18,162 nucleotides of DNA. Source: Acidobacteriota bacterium (GTDB lineage Bacteria > Acidobacteriota > Terriglobia > Terriglobales > Acidobacteriaceae). Every line of letters starts with the position of its first letter. Position 1 is the first letter of the stretch. The DNA is taken from assembly GCA_021802085.1 (NCBI GenBank), contig JAKAAZ010000053.1, forward strand, positions 1 to 18,162, in the 5' to 3' direction. Position numbers and translations under genes: made by a program. Below are positions 6,568-14,537 of this stretch, in pieces. The notes beneath the pieces are model-generated. The model searched no databases, was not told the DNA's origin, and saw nothing but the letters and a program-made list of their open reading frames with translations.

Positions 6568-8016
6568 CTGGAACAGCCGCATCAGTCCCTGCGCGGGCAA
6601 ATCGGGATGCAGATATTTCTGCGGGCTTCCCGCTGCTTGCGTCAAAGCCTCCGCTGCAAGGTAACCGCTGCGCACCGCGCCTTCCATCGTCGATGGCCAA
6701 TCTGTAGCAGTCCAATCCCCTGCTAAGAAAAGTTGCGGCCACGCAGTGGTGGGCCCCGGTCGATACGCATCGATCCCCGGCGTGACGGAAAACGTCGCCC
6801 GTACTTCTTTGACAACCGCAGCCTTGACTAGCTTCGCTTCTCGCACCACTGGAAAGAATTCTGCCAGTTCCCGCAATGCCAGATCGAGTATCTCCTGGCG
6901 AGATTTTGCCACCAGCGACTTGGACGCGCTTACCACCAGCTCCAGATAGCTTCCTGAACCCTCCGCTCGTCGCTGTGGCTGCAACAAAGTTTTGTTGTAC
7001 ATCCATTGGATCGTGGTGTCGAGCAGAACCGCATGTTCCAGTTCCGTAATAGTGCGATCGAACCAGAGATGAATGCCCGTAATCGGCGAATGCTGAAAGT
7101 GTTCCAGTTGCCCGGCGAGTTTTTCTTTCGCGCCATCATCCCGCGCTGGGAATTGCGGCAATAGTTTCTGCGCGGACTCAAACGGGACCGCCAGCACCAC
7201 GGCGTCCGCCTCGATGTTTCCACCTTCATATTGAATTTGCCAACGGCGATTTTGCTCGTCATATGCAAAGCCGTCAACACCTGTACGCAAGCTCGCTTCG
7301 CCGCCATGCGATTCGATAAATCCCAGTGCGTGTCCATACAATTCGCTCAGCGGAATGGTTGGCACTCCCATCCACCCGGCCTGCGCGGACTGCATAAACG
7401 ATGTGCGGAACACCATCCCCGCATACTGCACCGACAGATGATCCAGGTCCTCATTCAGAGCACTCACCAGCACGGGATTCCAGAAATGATCGATGGCGCG
7501 TTGTGTTTGTCCATGGCGAGCCAGCCAGTGAGCGAAATTTTCTCCATCGTCTTCGGGCACACCTCGCAGAAAGGCAAGCATTCCGCGGCTGATGGCAAGC
7601 TTGTCCGCCATCGACAGTGCTGGCGCCGCTAAGAAAGAAACTGAATTATGCAGCGGCGCCGGCAGGAAACCCGGACGCAGCAGGCTCCGCCGACCGCCGG
7701 GTTCTAGAAATGTAATGCGATCGAACCAGCGAATCTGGTCGGCAACCTCCATCTGACGATAGAAGGCGATGAGGTTGGTGCAACAGCCCAGAAGTACATG
7801 CTGGCAGTTATCGACAACCTCTCCTGTGCCTGGATGTTCATAGGAAGATGCGCGTCCGCCGACATATGGTCGCCGCTCGACAAGATGCACGCGATACCCG
7901 GACTCCACCAGCGCGCATGCAGCCGACAAGCCCGCAAGACCGCCACCGACCACGGCGACATCGCGAATCGTCTGAGACTGGCTTCTATCATCCATGTCGA
8001 ATTGGGCAGGAGTCAT
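6565..8016 (-). CDS. hpnE: HpnE, FAD-dependent hydroxysqualene reductase (squalene-forming)
   Basis: This 483-aa flavoprotein of the amine oxidase/phytoene desaturase type performs the last step to squalene in the HpnCDE route, reducing hydroxysqualene with FAD. The N-terminal dinucleotide-binding motif VVGGGLAGLSAA (glycines at about 24-29) is followed by the VERRPYVGGRASS signature. The C-terminal FAD contact region reads LFLAGDWTATDWPSTMEGAVRSG. Length is normal for HpnE (about 420-480). I use the ATG at 8016; a GTG directly upstream (8019) and an ATG eight codons... inside (MDDRSQ, 7996) are alternatives. hpnE begins 19 nt after the hpnD stop, placing it last in the hpnC-hpnD-hpnE block and last gene of the leftward operon. 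Confidence 0.93.
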   Translation of the reverse strand: MTPAQFDMDDRSQSQTIRDVAVVGGGLAGLSAACALVESGYRVHLVERRPYVGGRASSYEHPGTGEVVDNCQHVLLGCCTNLIAFYRQMEVADQIRWFDRITFLEPGGRRSLLRPGFLPAPLHNSVSFLAAPALSMADKLAISRGMLAFLRGVPEDDGENFAHWLARHGQTQRAIDHFWNPVLVSALNEDLDHLSVQYAGMVFRTSFMQSAQAGWMGVPTIPLSELYGHALGFIESHGGEASLRTGVDGFAYDEQNRRWQIQYEGGNIEADAVVLAVPFESAQKLLPQFPARDDGAKEKLAGQLEHFQHSPITGIHLWFDRTITELEHAVLLDTTIQWMYNKTLLQPQRRAEGSGSYLELVVSASKSLVAKSRQEILDLALRELAEFFPVVREAKLVKAAVVKEVRATFSVTPGIDAYRPGPTTAWPQLFLAGDWTATDWPSTMEGAVRSGYLAAEALTQAAGSPQKYLHPDLPAQGLMRLFQ

Positions 8017-8035
8017 CACAGATATGTGCGATCTT

Positions 8036-8983
8036 CTACCTTGCTTGGGTGCTGCGCAAGCGAAACGCCATCCACAATCCGCGCAATAGAATCCAGACCT
8101 TCTCCATCGTCGGCACTTTCACTTTCGACGAAAACACCTGGTACTGTTGGCTCTCGATGCGCTGCAACAAACGACTATAAATTGTGACCAGCACCCACAG
8201 TGCTGCGCGGCTGTCCGCGGAAATGAGCGGCAACAGGCTTTCCGCAGCCGTGTAATACTGGCGTGCGCGCAACGCTTCCAGTTCCATCAATGCGCGTTCA
8301 TCTTGCGTCAGAGGTCGATTTCCGCGAATCGAAGATAGTTCCTCCACGGTAACGTGATGGCGTTCGAGATCGTCGAGCGGGAGATATATCCTCCCGCGCT
8401 CTGCATCTTCGCGCACATCGCGCAAAATATTCGTCAACTGAAATGCAATTCCCGTTTGCTCCGCCAACTGCTCCGCGCGCGGATCGTTATAGCCGAAGAT
8501 GCGAATGCAAACCAGGCCCACAACCGAGGCAACGAAATAGCAGTATCGATACAGATCGTCGAAGGTTCGATAGGTTACAAGATGGCTGGCCGCGGATGAC
8601 CCCGCGGCAGACTGGCCGCCATATTCCGGCAGCGCAGTCAAATCCATCATCGTTCCATGCACCAGTTGATCGAGCAGTTCCGTGGAAATGCTGAAGCGTT
8701 GTTGCGCATCGCGCAGGGCTACAAAAACAGCATTGTCTGTGGCTTCGCCAGCGGCTGCACGATGCCATTCCTCCAGCCACCGCTGCATGGCCTGGAGTCT
8801 CTCTTCACATGGCAATCGCTCGTCATCCGCCAGGTCGTCCGCATGGCGCATAAAGGCATAGACGGCGCACATGGCAGCGCGCTTCGTCTTCGGCAACGCG
8901 CGAAAAGCATAGTAAAAATTTTTTGCTTCGTGGCGTGCGATGGCCTCGCAGGCTGCATACGCTTGTTCAACGAAAGAACTCAC
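8036..8983 (-). CDS. hpnD: HpnD, presqualene diphosphate synthase
   Basis: This 315-aa member of the squalene/phytoene synthase family condenses two farnesyl diphosphates to presqualene diphosphate. The first Asp-rich motif is HADDLADDE (Asp at 49, 50, 53 and 54). The second is DVREDAERGRIYLP (Asp 189 and 193), with the usual family spacing between them, and QLTNILRDV precedes the second motif. It starts with GTG at 8983, whose first bases overlap the hpnC stop (GTGA, 4 nt), indicating translational coupling. hpnE follows 19 nt later. It is distinguished from HpnC by the N-terminus (YAACEAIARHEAKNFYYAFRAL), which resembles phytoene-synthase-like HpnD, and by gene order. Confidence 0.93.
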   Translation of the reverse strand: MSSFVEQAYAACEAIARHEAKNFYYAFRALPKTKRAAMCAVYAFMRHADDLADDERLPCEERLQAMQRWLEEWHRAAAGEATDNAVFVALRDAQQRFSISTELLDQLVHGTMMDLTALPEYGGQSAAGSSAASHLVTYRTFDDLYRYCYFVASVVGLVCIRIFGYNDPRAEQLAEQTGIAFQLTNILRDVREDAERGRIYLPLDDLERHHVTVEELSSIRGNRPLTQDERALMELEALRARQYYTAAESLLPLISADSRAALWVLVTIYSRLLQRIESQQYQVFSSKVKVPTMEKVWILLRGLWMAFRLRSTQAR

Positions 8984-9951
8984 GCAGCCTGCCTCGCGGT
9001 GAGTTTTGCTGCGAACGCGCGCAACAACAATGCAGCCTTGCGCGGCTTCGAGATGACTGGTCGAGAGCGCAGCACGTTGTAGTTCTGGCTTGCGATGGCA
9101 CGCAAAATCTCCTGGCCGCCGCTGCTGAACAATTGCAGATCGACGGCGAGTTCCCTGTCGACCCGACCGAGCAGGGGCAAACCCTGCGCAAATAGCTTTT
9201 GCGCGAACTCAACCTCATATTCCATCAGATTGCGAAATTCCGCAGTGAAGCGTTGGTCATGGATTTGCTGCTCAGTCACACCGAATCGCTCCATATCGGC
9301 CAGTGGCAGGTAGATCCGATTGCGACTCCGATCGTCGTCCCGCACGTCCTGCCAGAAGTTGGCGAGCTGAAGCGCAGTGCAGGTAAAATCCGACAGCGTA
9401 AACAATCCCGGCTCGCGATAGCCGCAGGCATACAGAACCAGGTGTCCCACCGGATTGGCGGAGTTGCGGCAATAGCCGAACAAATCCTCCATCGTCCGAT
9501 AGCGAGCGACAGTCTGATCCTGACGAAATGCAACGAGCAATGCGGCGAAAGGCTCTTTCGGAATATTGCAGACACGGATCGTCTCCGCCAGCGCCACGAA
9601 TACAGGGTGACGTGCGATGCCTCGATAGCAGGCGTCGAGTTCTCCGTTCCAAAAATCCAGCAGCGCCAGCGACTGCTGCGGATTCCCTACCTCATCTCCC
9701 AAGTCGTCCGAAATGCGGCAGTAGGCGTAAATACTTTGAAAATGCGGACGCAGCCGCCTGGGCAAAAACCACGTGGCCACATGAAAATTCTCATAGTGAG
9801 ACTCGGCCAATTCGCGACAAAATCTCTGCGCCTCCGCCATGCTCGGCGCGTGCTCGGGCATCCGGTATTGCGCTGGAAGTTTTTCCCATGCCACTGCCAA
9901 TACATCTTCAGCACTGCCGTTTGCCGCCGCGGCTGGGCCACTAACGCTCAT
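8980..9951 (-). CDS. hpnC: HpnC, hydroxysqualene synthase
   Basis: The 323-aa product belongs to the squalene/phytoene synthase family and matches HpnC, which converts presqualene diphosphate to hydroxysqualene. SHYENFHVATWFLP near residues 51-64 is the HpnC-type start of the domain. The first Asp motif is ISDDLGDE (Asp 82, 83, 86). The second is DVRDDDRSRNRIYLP (from 202), where Asn replaces the usual Gly in RGR. GAGGG at 9957-9961, 5 nt before the ATG at 9951, supports this start over an upstream extension. The first 11 nt overlap the 3' end of the preceding dehydrogenase gene, and the stop overlaps the hpnD start. This tight packing ties the dehydrogenases to the squalene genes. Confidence 0.93.
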   Translation of the reverse strand: MSVSGPAAAANGSAEDVLAVAWEKLPAQYRMPEHAPSMAEAQRFCRELAESHYENFHVATWFLPRRLRPHFQSIYAYCRISDDLGDEVGNPQQSLALLDFWNGELDACYRGIARHPVFVALAETIRVCNIPKEPFAALLVAFRQDQTVARYRTMEDLFGYCRNSANPVGHLVLYACGYREPGLFTLSDFTCTALQLANFWQDVRDDDRSRNRIYLPLADMERFGVTEQQIHDQRFTAEFRNLMEYEVEFAQKLFAQGLPLLGRVDRELAVDLQLFSSGGQEILRAIASQNYNVLRSRPVISKPRKAALLLRAFAAKLTARQAA

Positions 9952-11005
9952 GCGGACCCTCACTGGGATGTATCGCAATTTTGATGTCTTCGGCGCGGCG
10001 CATCAGCCGCCGGAACACTGGAACCAGTTCTTCCAGCGGCGCTCGGCCGGTCAGAAATTTATCGCTCTGGAAGCGCCCGCTGGCAATCCATTCAAACGCG
10101 CTGCGGCATACCGACGGCCGATGATGAAAGCTCGCCCGCAATGTCAGGTTGTTGTAGTGCAGGCGATTGGTATCGAGCTCTACCTTGGTCCCCGCTGCGC
10201 AACCGCCGAAGAAATTGACCACACCGCCTTTGCGCACCATTTCCACGGCCCACTGCCAGGTTGTCGGCAACGCCACGGCTTCGATCACTACATCCGCGCC
10301 GCGTCCCTGCGGCGTCAGCGCCCGCACGGCGGCGACCACATCCTCCGTGACTGCAGTCTGGACGACCTGCCGGGCCCCGAAAGAACGCGCCATCGCGACC
10401 TGCTCGGCATGTTTCACTACAGCGATCACGTCGATATCTGTCAGCGATGCCATGTGCATAAACATCAGTCCTATCGCGCCTGCACCGATCACAACCATCT
10501 GGTCTTTTGGCCGGGCCGCAGTTTCGTCCATGCCCTGCAGCACGCAGGCAAGCGGCTCTGTCATGGCGGCGTGATCGAGCGGCACATTCTCAGGAACAAG
10601 CAGCGTGTTACTGGCGACGATACGCGCTGGGATTCGCATGTACTCGGCGTAGGCGCCGTTGTTGAACAGAAGATCGTCGCAGAGGTTTTCCTGTTCGCGC
10701 CGGCAAAAAAAACATTCCCCGCACGGCGCCGAATTGATGGCGACAACGCGGTCCCCTTTCTTGAACTTCGTGACTCCAGCGCCCGCATGTTCAACCACTC
10801 CGGCCATTTCATGCCCGAAAGGAACCGGCGGCCGCAACATTTTCTTGTGATAGCCGCGACGAAAAACCTTCAGGTCGGTACCACAAGTCAGGGCGGCGGC
10901 AACACGCACAACAATCTCCCCGGGGCCAGCTTCGGGCACGGGCAGTCGCACGATCCGCACATCTTCTTTGCCGTACAAGACAGCCGCGTTCATTTCATCA
11001 GCCAT
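9941..11005 (-). CDS. zinc-dependent medium-chain dehydrogenase (polyol/threonine dehydrogenase type), copy B
   Basis: The 354-aa product is a class of MDR alcohol dehydrogenase that oxidises or reduces hydroxyl/carbonyl pairs with NAD(P). Catalytic zinc ligands are Cys41 (LTCGTD), His65-Glu66 (FGHEMAG) and probably Glu150 (TEPLACV). Structural zinc cysteines are 95, 98, 101 and 109 (C-x2-C-x2-C-x7-C). The cofactor motif is GAGAIG at 174-179. The gene sits between a second dehydrogenase (80 nt upstream with this start) and hpnC, with which it overlaps by 11 nt. The start is uncertain: ATG codons at 11032, 11005 and 10993 all lack a clear ribosome site. The context suggests work on the hopanoid side chain, for example reduction of ribosylhopane to bacteriohopanetetrol, but the sequence alone cannot show the substrate. 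Confidence 0.88.
   Translation of the reverse strand: MADEMNAAVLYGKEDVRIVRLPVPEAGPGEIVVRVAAALTCGTDLKVFRRGYHKKMLRPPVPFGHEMAGVVEHAGAGVTKFKKGDRVVAINSAPCGECFFCRREQENLCDDLLFNNGAYAEYMRIPARIVASNTLLVPENVPLDHAAMTEPLACVLQGMDETAARPKDQMVVIGAGAIGLMFMHMASLTDIDVIAVVKHAEQVAMARSFGARQVVQTAVTEDVVAAVRALTPQGRGADVVIEAVALPTTWQWAVEMVRKGGVVNFFGGCAAGTKVELDTNRLHYNNLTLRASFHHRPSVCRSAFEWIASGRFQSDKFLTGRAPLEELVPVFRRLMRRAEDIKIAIHPSEGPHER
9957..9961 (-). promoter_or_regulatory. ribosome binding site of hpnC
   Basis: On the minus strand GAGGG stands 5 nt before the ATG at 9951, inside the last codons of the upstream dehydrogenase. It decides the hpnC start in favour of MSVSGPAAAA. Confidence 0.6.
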
Positions 11006-11085
11006 AAAAGTATTTTGCGAACTCGATCGCATCCGATTCGAAACGTATTTTTATTCCTGTTCGATTGAAAGGAAACGTGAGACAG

Positions 11086-12192
11086 CTACGGTTGAATCAC
11101 AATCTTCATGGAGTCCGGCTTCGGCTCGGAAGCGAACGCGATTGCTTCCGCCGCCCGCTCCAGCGGAAAACGATGGGAGATCAACCGAGTGAGATCAAAG
11201 TGGTCGGTGTACCCATTCAGTACCAACTGAGAGGCTTCCTGCTGAACCTCCGCGGAAGAACTGTAGGAACCGATGAGAGATTTTTCGTCCATGCAAATTG
11301 CAGATGGATCGATCGTAACTTCACTGCGCTGCGTGGCCGCAAACAGCAGGACGCGACCGCCGAAACGCACCGCCTCCATCGCCGTGCGAATCAACGCATT
11401 GCCCGCCACGGCCACAATCACCACATCCGCGCCGCGGCCTTCCGTCTGGCTTTTTACAATGGCGATTGGATCTTCTTTGTCGGCATAGATGGGGTGATGC
11501 AAATCGAATTGCGCGGCAGTTTGATGGCGTGAAGCGTACAGGTCCGCGGTCAGCACCGTCGCGCCGGTTCGTCTTGCCAACGCAGCCAGCAAAATTCCGA
11601 TCGACCCCTGTCCGATCACCAGTACGGTCTCGTCGGCGGCAAGATGCAGCTTGTGAATCGCCTTGAAGCACGTATTCACCGGCTCAATCCACAGCGCCTG
11701 TTCAAACGGCACGTGGTCGGGAATAGCAACTAGCCCGCGTTCCACAATCCAGTCCATCACGCGAATGTATTCCGCGAAACCGCCGCCGGACGGCTCGAAT
11801 CCCGCGGTACAGCCAACTCGCTTGTAGGTATCGCATTGCGAGTATGTCTTTTTGCGGCAATAGTAACAGCCTTTCCCGCAAGGGACATGATGGAAGGCCA
11901 TGACTCGGTCGCCGACCTTCCAGTCCGTTACCTTGTCGCCGACGGCGGCAATGACACCAGCCATCTCGTGGCCAAAAATTCTAGGAGCGGCATGGGAGCC
12001 TGAATGAATTTTTTTCAGGTCCGTGCCGCAAATGCCGCAGCTGTGAATGCGTACCAGGACCTCGCCCGGACCAATAGCCGGAACGGGCACTTCCTCCACG
12101 CGAATGTCGTTGATACCGCGATAGACGGCCGCTTGCATGGTTGCCGGCACGTCCCTGATCGTCAAGCTTCCTGTATCTGTCACAGTGATCAT
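11086..12192 (-). CDS. zinc-dependent medium-chain dehydrogenase, copy A
   Basis: This 368-aa MDR dehydrogenase has catalytic zinc ligands Cys55 (GICGTD) and His75-Glu76 (FGHEMAG), and the cofactor loop GQGSIG at 194-199. The structural zinc lobe has cysteines at 105, 109, 112 and 120, so the first spacing is x3 rather than the common x2 (PCGKGCYYC). The start ATG at 12192 is one nucleotide past the hpnG stop; GGAG lies 13 nt upstream inside hpnG. A TTG at 12267 would extend the protein into hpnG sequence and is less likely. It is clearly related to, but well diverged from, the next dehydrogenase, so these are distinct enzymes and not a recent duplication. Direct succession to hpnG makes ribosylhopane or a later aldehyde a plausible substrate (inference). 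Confidence 0.88.
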   Translation of the reverse strand: MITVTDTGSLTIRDVPATMQAAVYRGINDIRVEEVPVPAIGPGEVLVRIHSCGICGTDLKKIHSGSHAAPRIFGHEMAGVIAAVGDKVTDWKVGDRVMAFHHVPCGKGCYYCRKKTYSQCDTYKRVGCTAGFEPSGGGFAEYIRVMDWIVERGLVAIPDHVPFEQALWIEPVNTCFKAIHKLHLAADETVLVIGQGSIGILLAALARRTGATVLTADLYASRHQTAAQFDLHHPIYADKEDPIAIVKSQTEGRGADVVIVAVAGNALIRTAMEAVRFGGRVLLFAATQRSEVTIDPSAICMDEKSLIGSYSSSAEVQQEASQLVLNGYTDHFDLTRLISHRFPLERAAEAIAFASEPKPDSMKIVIQP

Positions 12193-12193
12193 T

Positions 12194-12871
12194 TTATTCT
12201 GCTTGCTCCAAAACGTGACGTAATGCCTGGCAAATTCGTTGCGACGCCTGCGCAGCCTGTTTGCCAAGCCGGACAGCCGTTGGAATCAGCCAGGGACGTA
12301 ACGCAACATACACGGCAAATGAAGATTCGTGAATTCCGCCTAAATCGTTGGTAAAACGGTTCAGGTCCGGCAACCTGTCGGCGGCCTCATCGCTGATCGC
12401 TCGCAAGGTTCGAAATGGCAGCCCGCGCGCCTGTGCGAGTCGCGCCACCGTCGCTGCCTCCATATCGACCAGGTCCGCATTCCAGCGGGCCGCCAGCTTC
12501 GACTTTTCTACGGAATCGACGACGTGATCCGTGGTCACCAAAATCCCTCCACCATCTTTGCATTGAAATCGCTCGCCCGTCTCAGCGTCGACCACGGTGG
12601 CTGGCCAATAGACCGTATCGACTACCATTCCAGCGCGCAGGGCTCCGGCATATCCAACGGAAACAACGGAGTGCAGCGGGCCTTTGGCTTCTGCCAATGC
12701 AAAGGCGCGCGTCACACGCTCACGCCCCATGCCCGCGCAGACAACGATCGCCCGATCGCACTCCCAGCTGCTCGTGCCTTCGCGATCCGAGACAGCACGG
12801 ATCGGCCAGCCGCGCACCAGCGGCGCAACTTCGCGCGGCAGCGCAGCGAGAATTGCGATACGTCCTTTCAT
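12194..12871 (-). CDS. hpnG: HpnG, adenosylhopane nucleosidase (phosphorylase family)
   Basis: The 225-aa protein removes adenine from adenosylhopane, giving ribosylhopane (or its phosphate). It has the nucleoside phosphorylase/MTA-SAH nucleosidase fold signatures: an N-terminal strand RIAILAALPREVAPL, the glycine-rich VVCAGMGRERV, SVGYAGAL at about 71-78, the ribose-binding VDMEAA at 135-140 and the catalytic-type SDEAAD at 160-165 with Asp161. Length matches the HpnG family. The ATG at 12871 overlaps the hpnA stop by four nucleotides. Its stop is followed one nucleotide later by the first dehydrogenase. The call rests on motif pattern plus position between hpnA/hpnH and the squalene genes. 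Confidence 0.9.
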   Translation of the reverse strand: MKGRIAILAALPREVAPLVRGWPIRAVSDREGTSSWECDRAIVVCAGMGRERVTRAFALAEAKGPLHSVVSVGYAGALRAGMVVDTVYWPATVVDAETGERFQCKDGGGILVTTDHVVDSVEKSKLAARWNADLVDMEAATVARLAQARGLPFRTLRAISDEAADRLPDLNRFTNDLGGIHESSFAVYVALRPWLIPTAVRLGKQAAQASQRICQALRHVLEQAE

Positions 12872-13863
12872 GAGTTGGGAGCATACCCGTGGGCGCGAAA
12901 CCAGTCGATGGCGGTGTGCAGCGCTCGGTCCACCGGAAGCACCTGATAGCCCAAATCTCGTTCTGCCTTGGCCGAGCTGGCAAACATTTTCTTCTTTCCC
13001 ATGCGCACAGCTTCCACGGTGGCGCGCGGCTCGCGTCCACGTATACGACCAGTAATCCATTCGTCAAAAAATGCAAAGGTCATCGCTACGGAATGTGGCA
13101 CCCGCATCGTGGGCGAAGGCAAACCCGTCATGGCCGCCATGCGATCCAGAATCTGCTTCAGCGTGAGATTTTCGCCCCCTAAAATATATCGTTCTCCTGG
13201 AGTCCCGCGCTCCAGCGCGGCGACATGCATGGCCGCGACCGCGTGCACGTCTACCAGATTCAGACCGGTATCCACGTAGGCTGGAAATTTTCGATTCAGA
13301 AAATCCACCACGATACGACCCGTCGGTGTGGGCTTGGCATCATTCGCTCCAATCGGCGTGGTCGGGTTCAGAATGACGACATGCTGACCCAGCCGCGCCG
13401 CCGCGATCGCTTCCTGCTCGGCGAAAAACTTCGAACGCTTGTAGTGGCCGATCATATTATCGATCGACACCGGAGTGTCTTCATCGACAACGGCGCCATC
13501 GGCGCGAAAACCCATGGTCGCCACGCTGGACGTATAGACAACGCGACGCACGCCCGTTTCCCCCGCCAGACGCAGAAGCATTTTCGTTCCCTGAACGTTC
13601 GCCGCATACATTGCCTTTGGATCGGGCACCCACAGCCGGTAGTCCGCCGCAACATGGACCAGCGCATCACAGCCGACGAGCGCGCTGCGAAGATGTTCCG
13701 GTTGCAGCAGATCGCCCCGCACCAACTCCGCGTTCAGGCCTGCAAGATGCTCGGTGCGGCTGGTCGTCCGCGTCAGCAAACGCAGCTCCGCGCCCGCAGC
13801 GTGGAGCGACTGGGCGACATGGCTCCCGACAAATCCAGTAGCTCCGGTGAGGAAGATGCGCAT
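12868..13863 (-). CDS. hpnA: HpnA, hopanoid-associated NAD-dependent sugar epimerase-like SDR
   Basis: This 331-aa extended short-chain dehydrogenase matches the HpnA family, named from its constant presence in hopanoid loci; its reaction is not firmly known. The cofactor motif GATGFVG is at 7-13, a catalytic-type Ser lies in YTSSVATMG (about 112-113) and the active-site pair is Tyr141 and Lys145 (YKRSK). ILNPTTPIGANDAKPTPTG is typical of HpnA-like members. The ATG at 13863 gives MRIFLTGATG; a TTG at 13875 would add four residues. It is separated from the 145-aa gene upstream by 236 nt with several stem-loops, and overlaps hpnG by four nucleotides downstream. It probably acts on the ribose-derived side chain, which is inference. 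Confidence 0.9.
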   Translation of the reverse strand: MRIFLTGATGFVGSHVAQSLHAAGAELRLLTRTTSRTEHLAGLNAELVRGDLLQPEHLRSALVGCDALVHVAADYRLWVPDPKAMYAANVQGTKMLLRLAGETGVRRVVYTSSVATMGFRADGAVVDEDTPVSIDNMIGHYKRSKFFAEQEAIAAARLGQHVVILNPTTPIGANDAKPTPTGRIVVDFLNRKFPAYVDTGLNLVDVHAVAAMHVAALERGTPGERYILGGENLTLKQILDRMAAMTGLPSPTMRVPHSVAMTFAFFDEWITGRIRGREPRATVEAVRMGKKKMFASSAKAERDLGYQVLPVDRALHTAIDWFRAHGYAPNS

Positions 13864-14099
13864 AAGGAAGGCCAAATGGATCCGAACAGCGTCCCAGTCA
13901 GTCTAGAGCAAATTCTTCGGCAGCGTGGACGGACGTTGCAGGGAGTCATTTTGAATGGAGGTCGCAGCGGCGACCGGAGCGAAGAATCCAGAGAATCTTC
14001 GCGTGGCTTGCATGGACATCACTCTCCGGCTTCCCAGCTTCGCTCAGAGTGATACCTCTTCATTTCACATGCGGCATTTTTTAGAGTTTTGGAATTTGC
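13864..14099. repeat. intergenic region with three consecutive stem-loops, candidate palindromic repeat element
   Basis: No gene is visible in this 236-nt gap, the largest within the operon. It holds three successive inverted repeats: GGTCGC/GCGACC (13960-13965 with 13970-13975), GCGAAGA/TCTTCGC (13979-13985 with 13996-14002) and ATCACTCT/AGAGTGAT (14018-14025 with 14046-14053). The dense, regular arrangement looks like an interspersed palindromic repeat. It could also act in the mRNA, separating hpnH expression from hpnA and downstream genes. A related sequence appears at 17797-17829. Confidence 0.5.
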
Positions 14100-14537
14100 T
14101 TAGTCCAGTGCTTCGGACTGAATGCCGATATTCTTCTCGCCGGCAGTCTTCTTTTCCCAATATCGCTGTACCCAGGCTTCCCAACTTTTTCCTGCTGCGG
14201 AATCGCGCCCTGTAAATGCCAGGCCAGCAATCTCAGAATACGGAATCGACACCCGCTCCGATGTATCTTTCGGCATGATGCGCACAATCGAGCGATGCAG
14301 CGCGGGCGCCGGTCTGCGATCGAAGATATATCCCTCAATGCGCCCGCCGGTTTTCAGCGTGATGGTCACATCCCCGCGATATCCAAACGCCTGCTCCAGC
14401 GCGGCGCGGATCTCTTCCTCGGTCGCCATCGCCGGAATCCGTCCTTCCAGCATCTCGTGCTCCGCTCCCGGCGCGACTTCCATCGCATCTGGATTCGTCG
14501 TTGCATTTACAGGCGGGTTCGAAGGAACCTCCGTCAT
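14100..14537 (-). CDS. conserved hopanoid-cluster protein of unknown function (145 aa)
   Basis: No named family is recognised with confidence. The first about 35 residues are Pro/Asn/Glu-rich and probably disordered. Residues 38-53 form a helix (ATEEEIRAALEQAFGYRG). A strand-rich core then runs from 56 to 108: VTITLKTGGRIEGYIFDRR, SIVRIMPKD and RVSIPYSEIAGLAFTGRD, reminiscent of a small Sm-like beta-barrel. The segment AFTGRDSAAGKSWEAWVQRYWEKK (107-130, key residues GRD, GKS, WEAW) looks strongly constrained. The Gly-Lys-Ser is not a P-loop because its upstream glycines are missing. There is no signal peptide, so it is probably cytoplasmic. The ATG overlaps the hpnH stop in an ATGA, so it is made together with HpnH; an adaptor or accessory role for adenosylhopane synthesis is a guess from position. 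Confidence 0.75.
   Translation of the reverse strand: MTEVPSNPPVNATTNPDAMEVAPGAEHEMLEGRIPAMATEEEIRAALEQAFGYRGDVTITLKTGGRIEGYIFDRRPAPALHRSIVRIMPKDTSERVSIPYSEIAGLAFTGRDSAAGKSWEAWVQRYWEKKTAGEKNIGIQSEALD

Noticed and set aside
8980..8983. Two adjacent squalene/phytoene synthase family genes considered as a recent duplication
   Set aside because: They have HpnC-like and HpnD-like N-termini respectively and are only distantly similar, matching the standard two-enzyme route.
9839..11068. A 400-codon open frame on the plus strand opposite the dehydrogenase gene
   Set aside because: The translation is rich in His and Arg with no recognisable motif, while the minus strand carries intact zinc and cofactor motifs.
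13225..14052. A plus-strand open frame of 275 codons crossing hpnA and the stem-loop gap
   Set aside because: It is mostly antisense to hpnA, extends through palindromic DNA and has no coherent protein features.
14100..14537. GKS in the 145-aa protein considered as a nucleotide-binding P-loop
   Set aside because: The upstream glycine of a Walker A motif (GxxxxGK) is absent; the sequence before GKS is TGRDSAA, so ATP or GTP binding is not supported.
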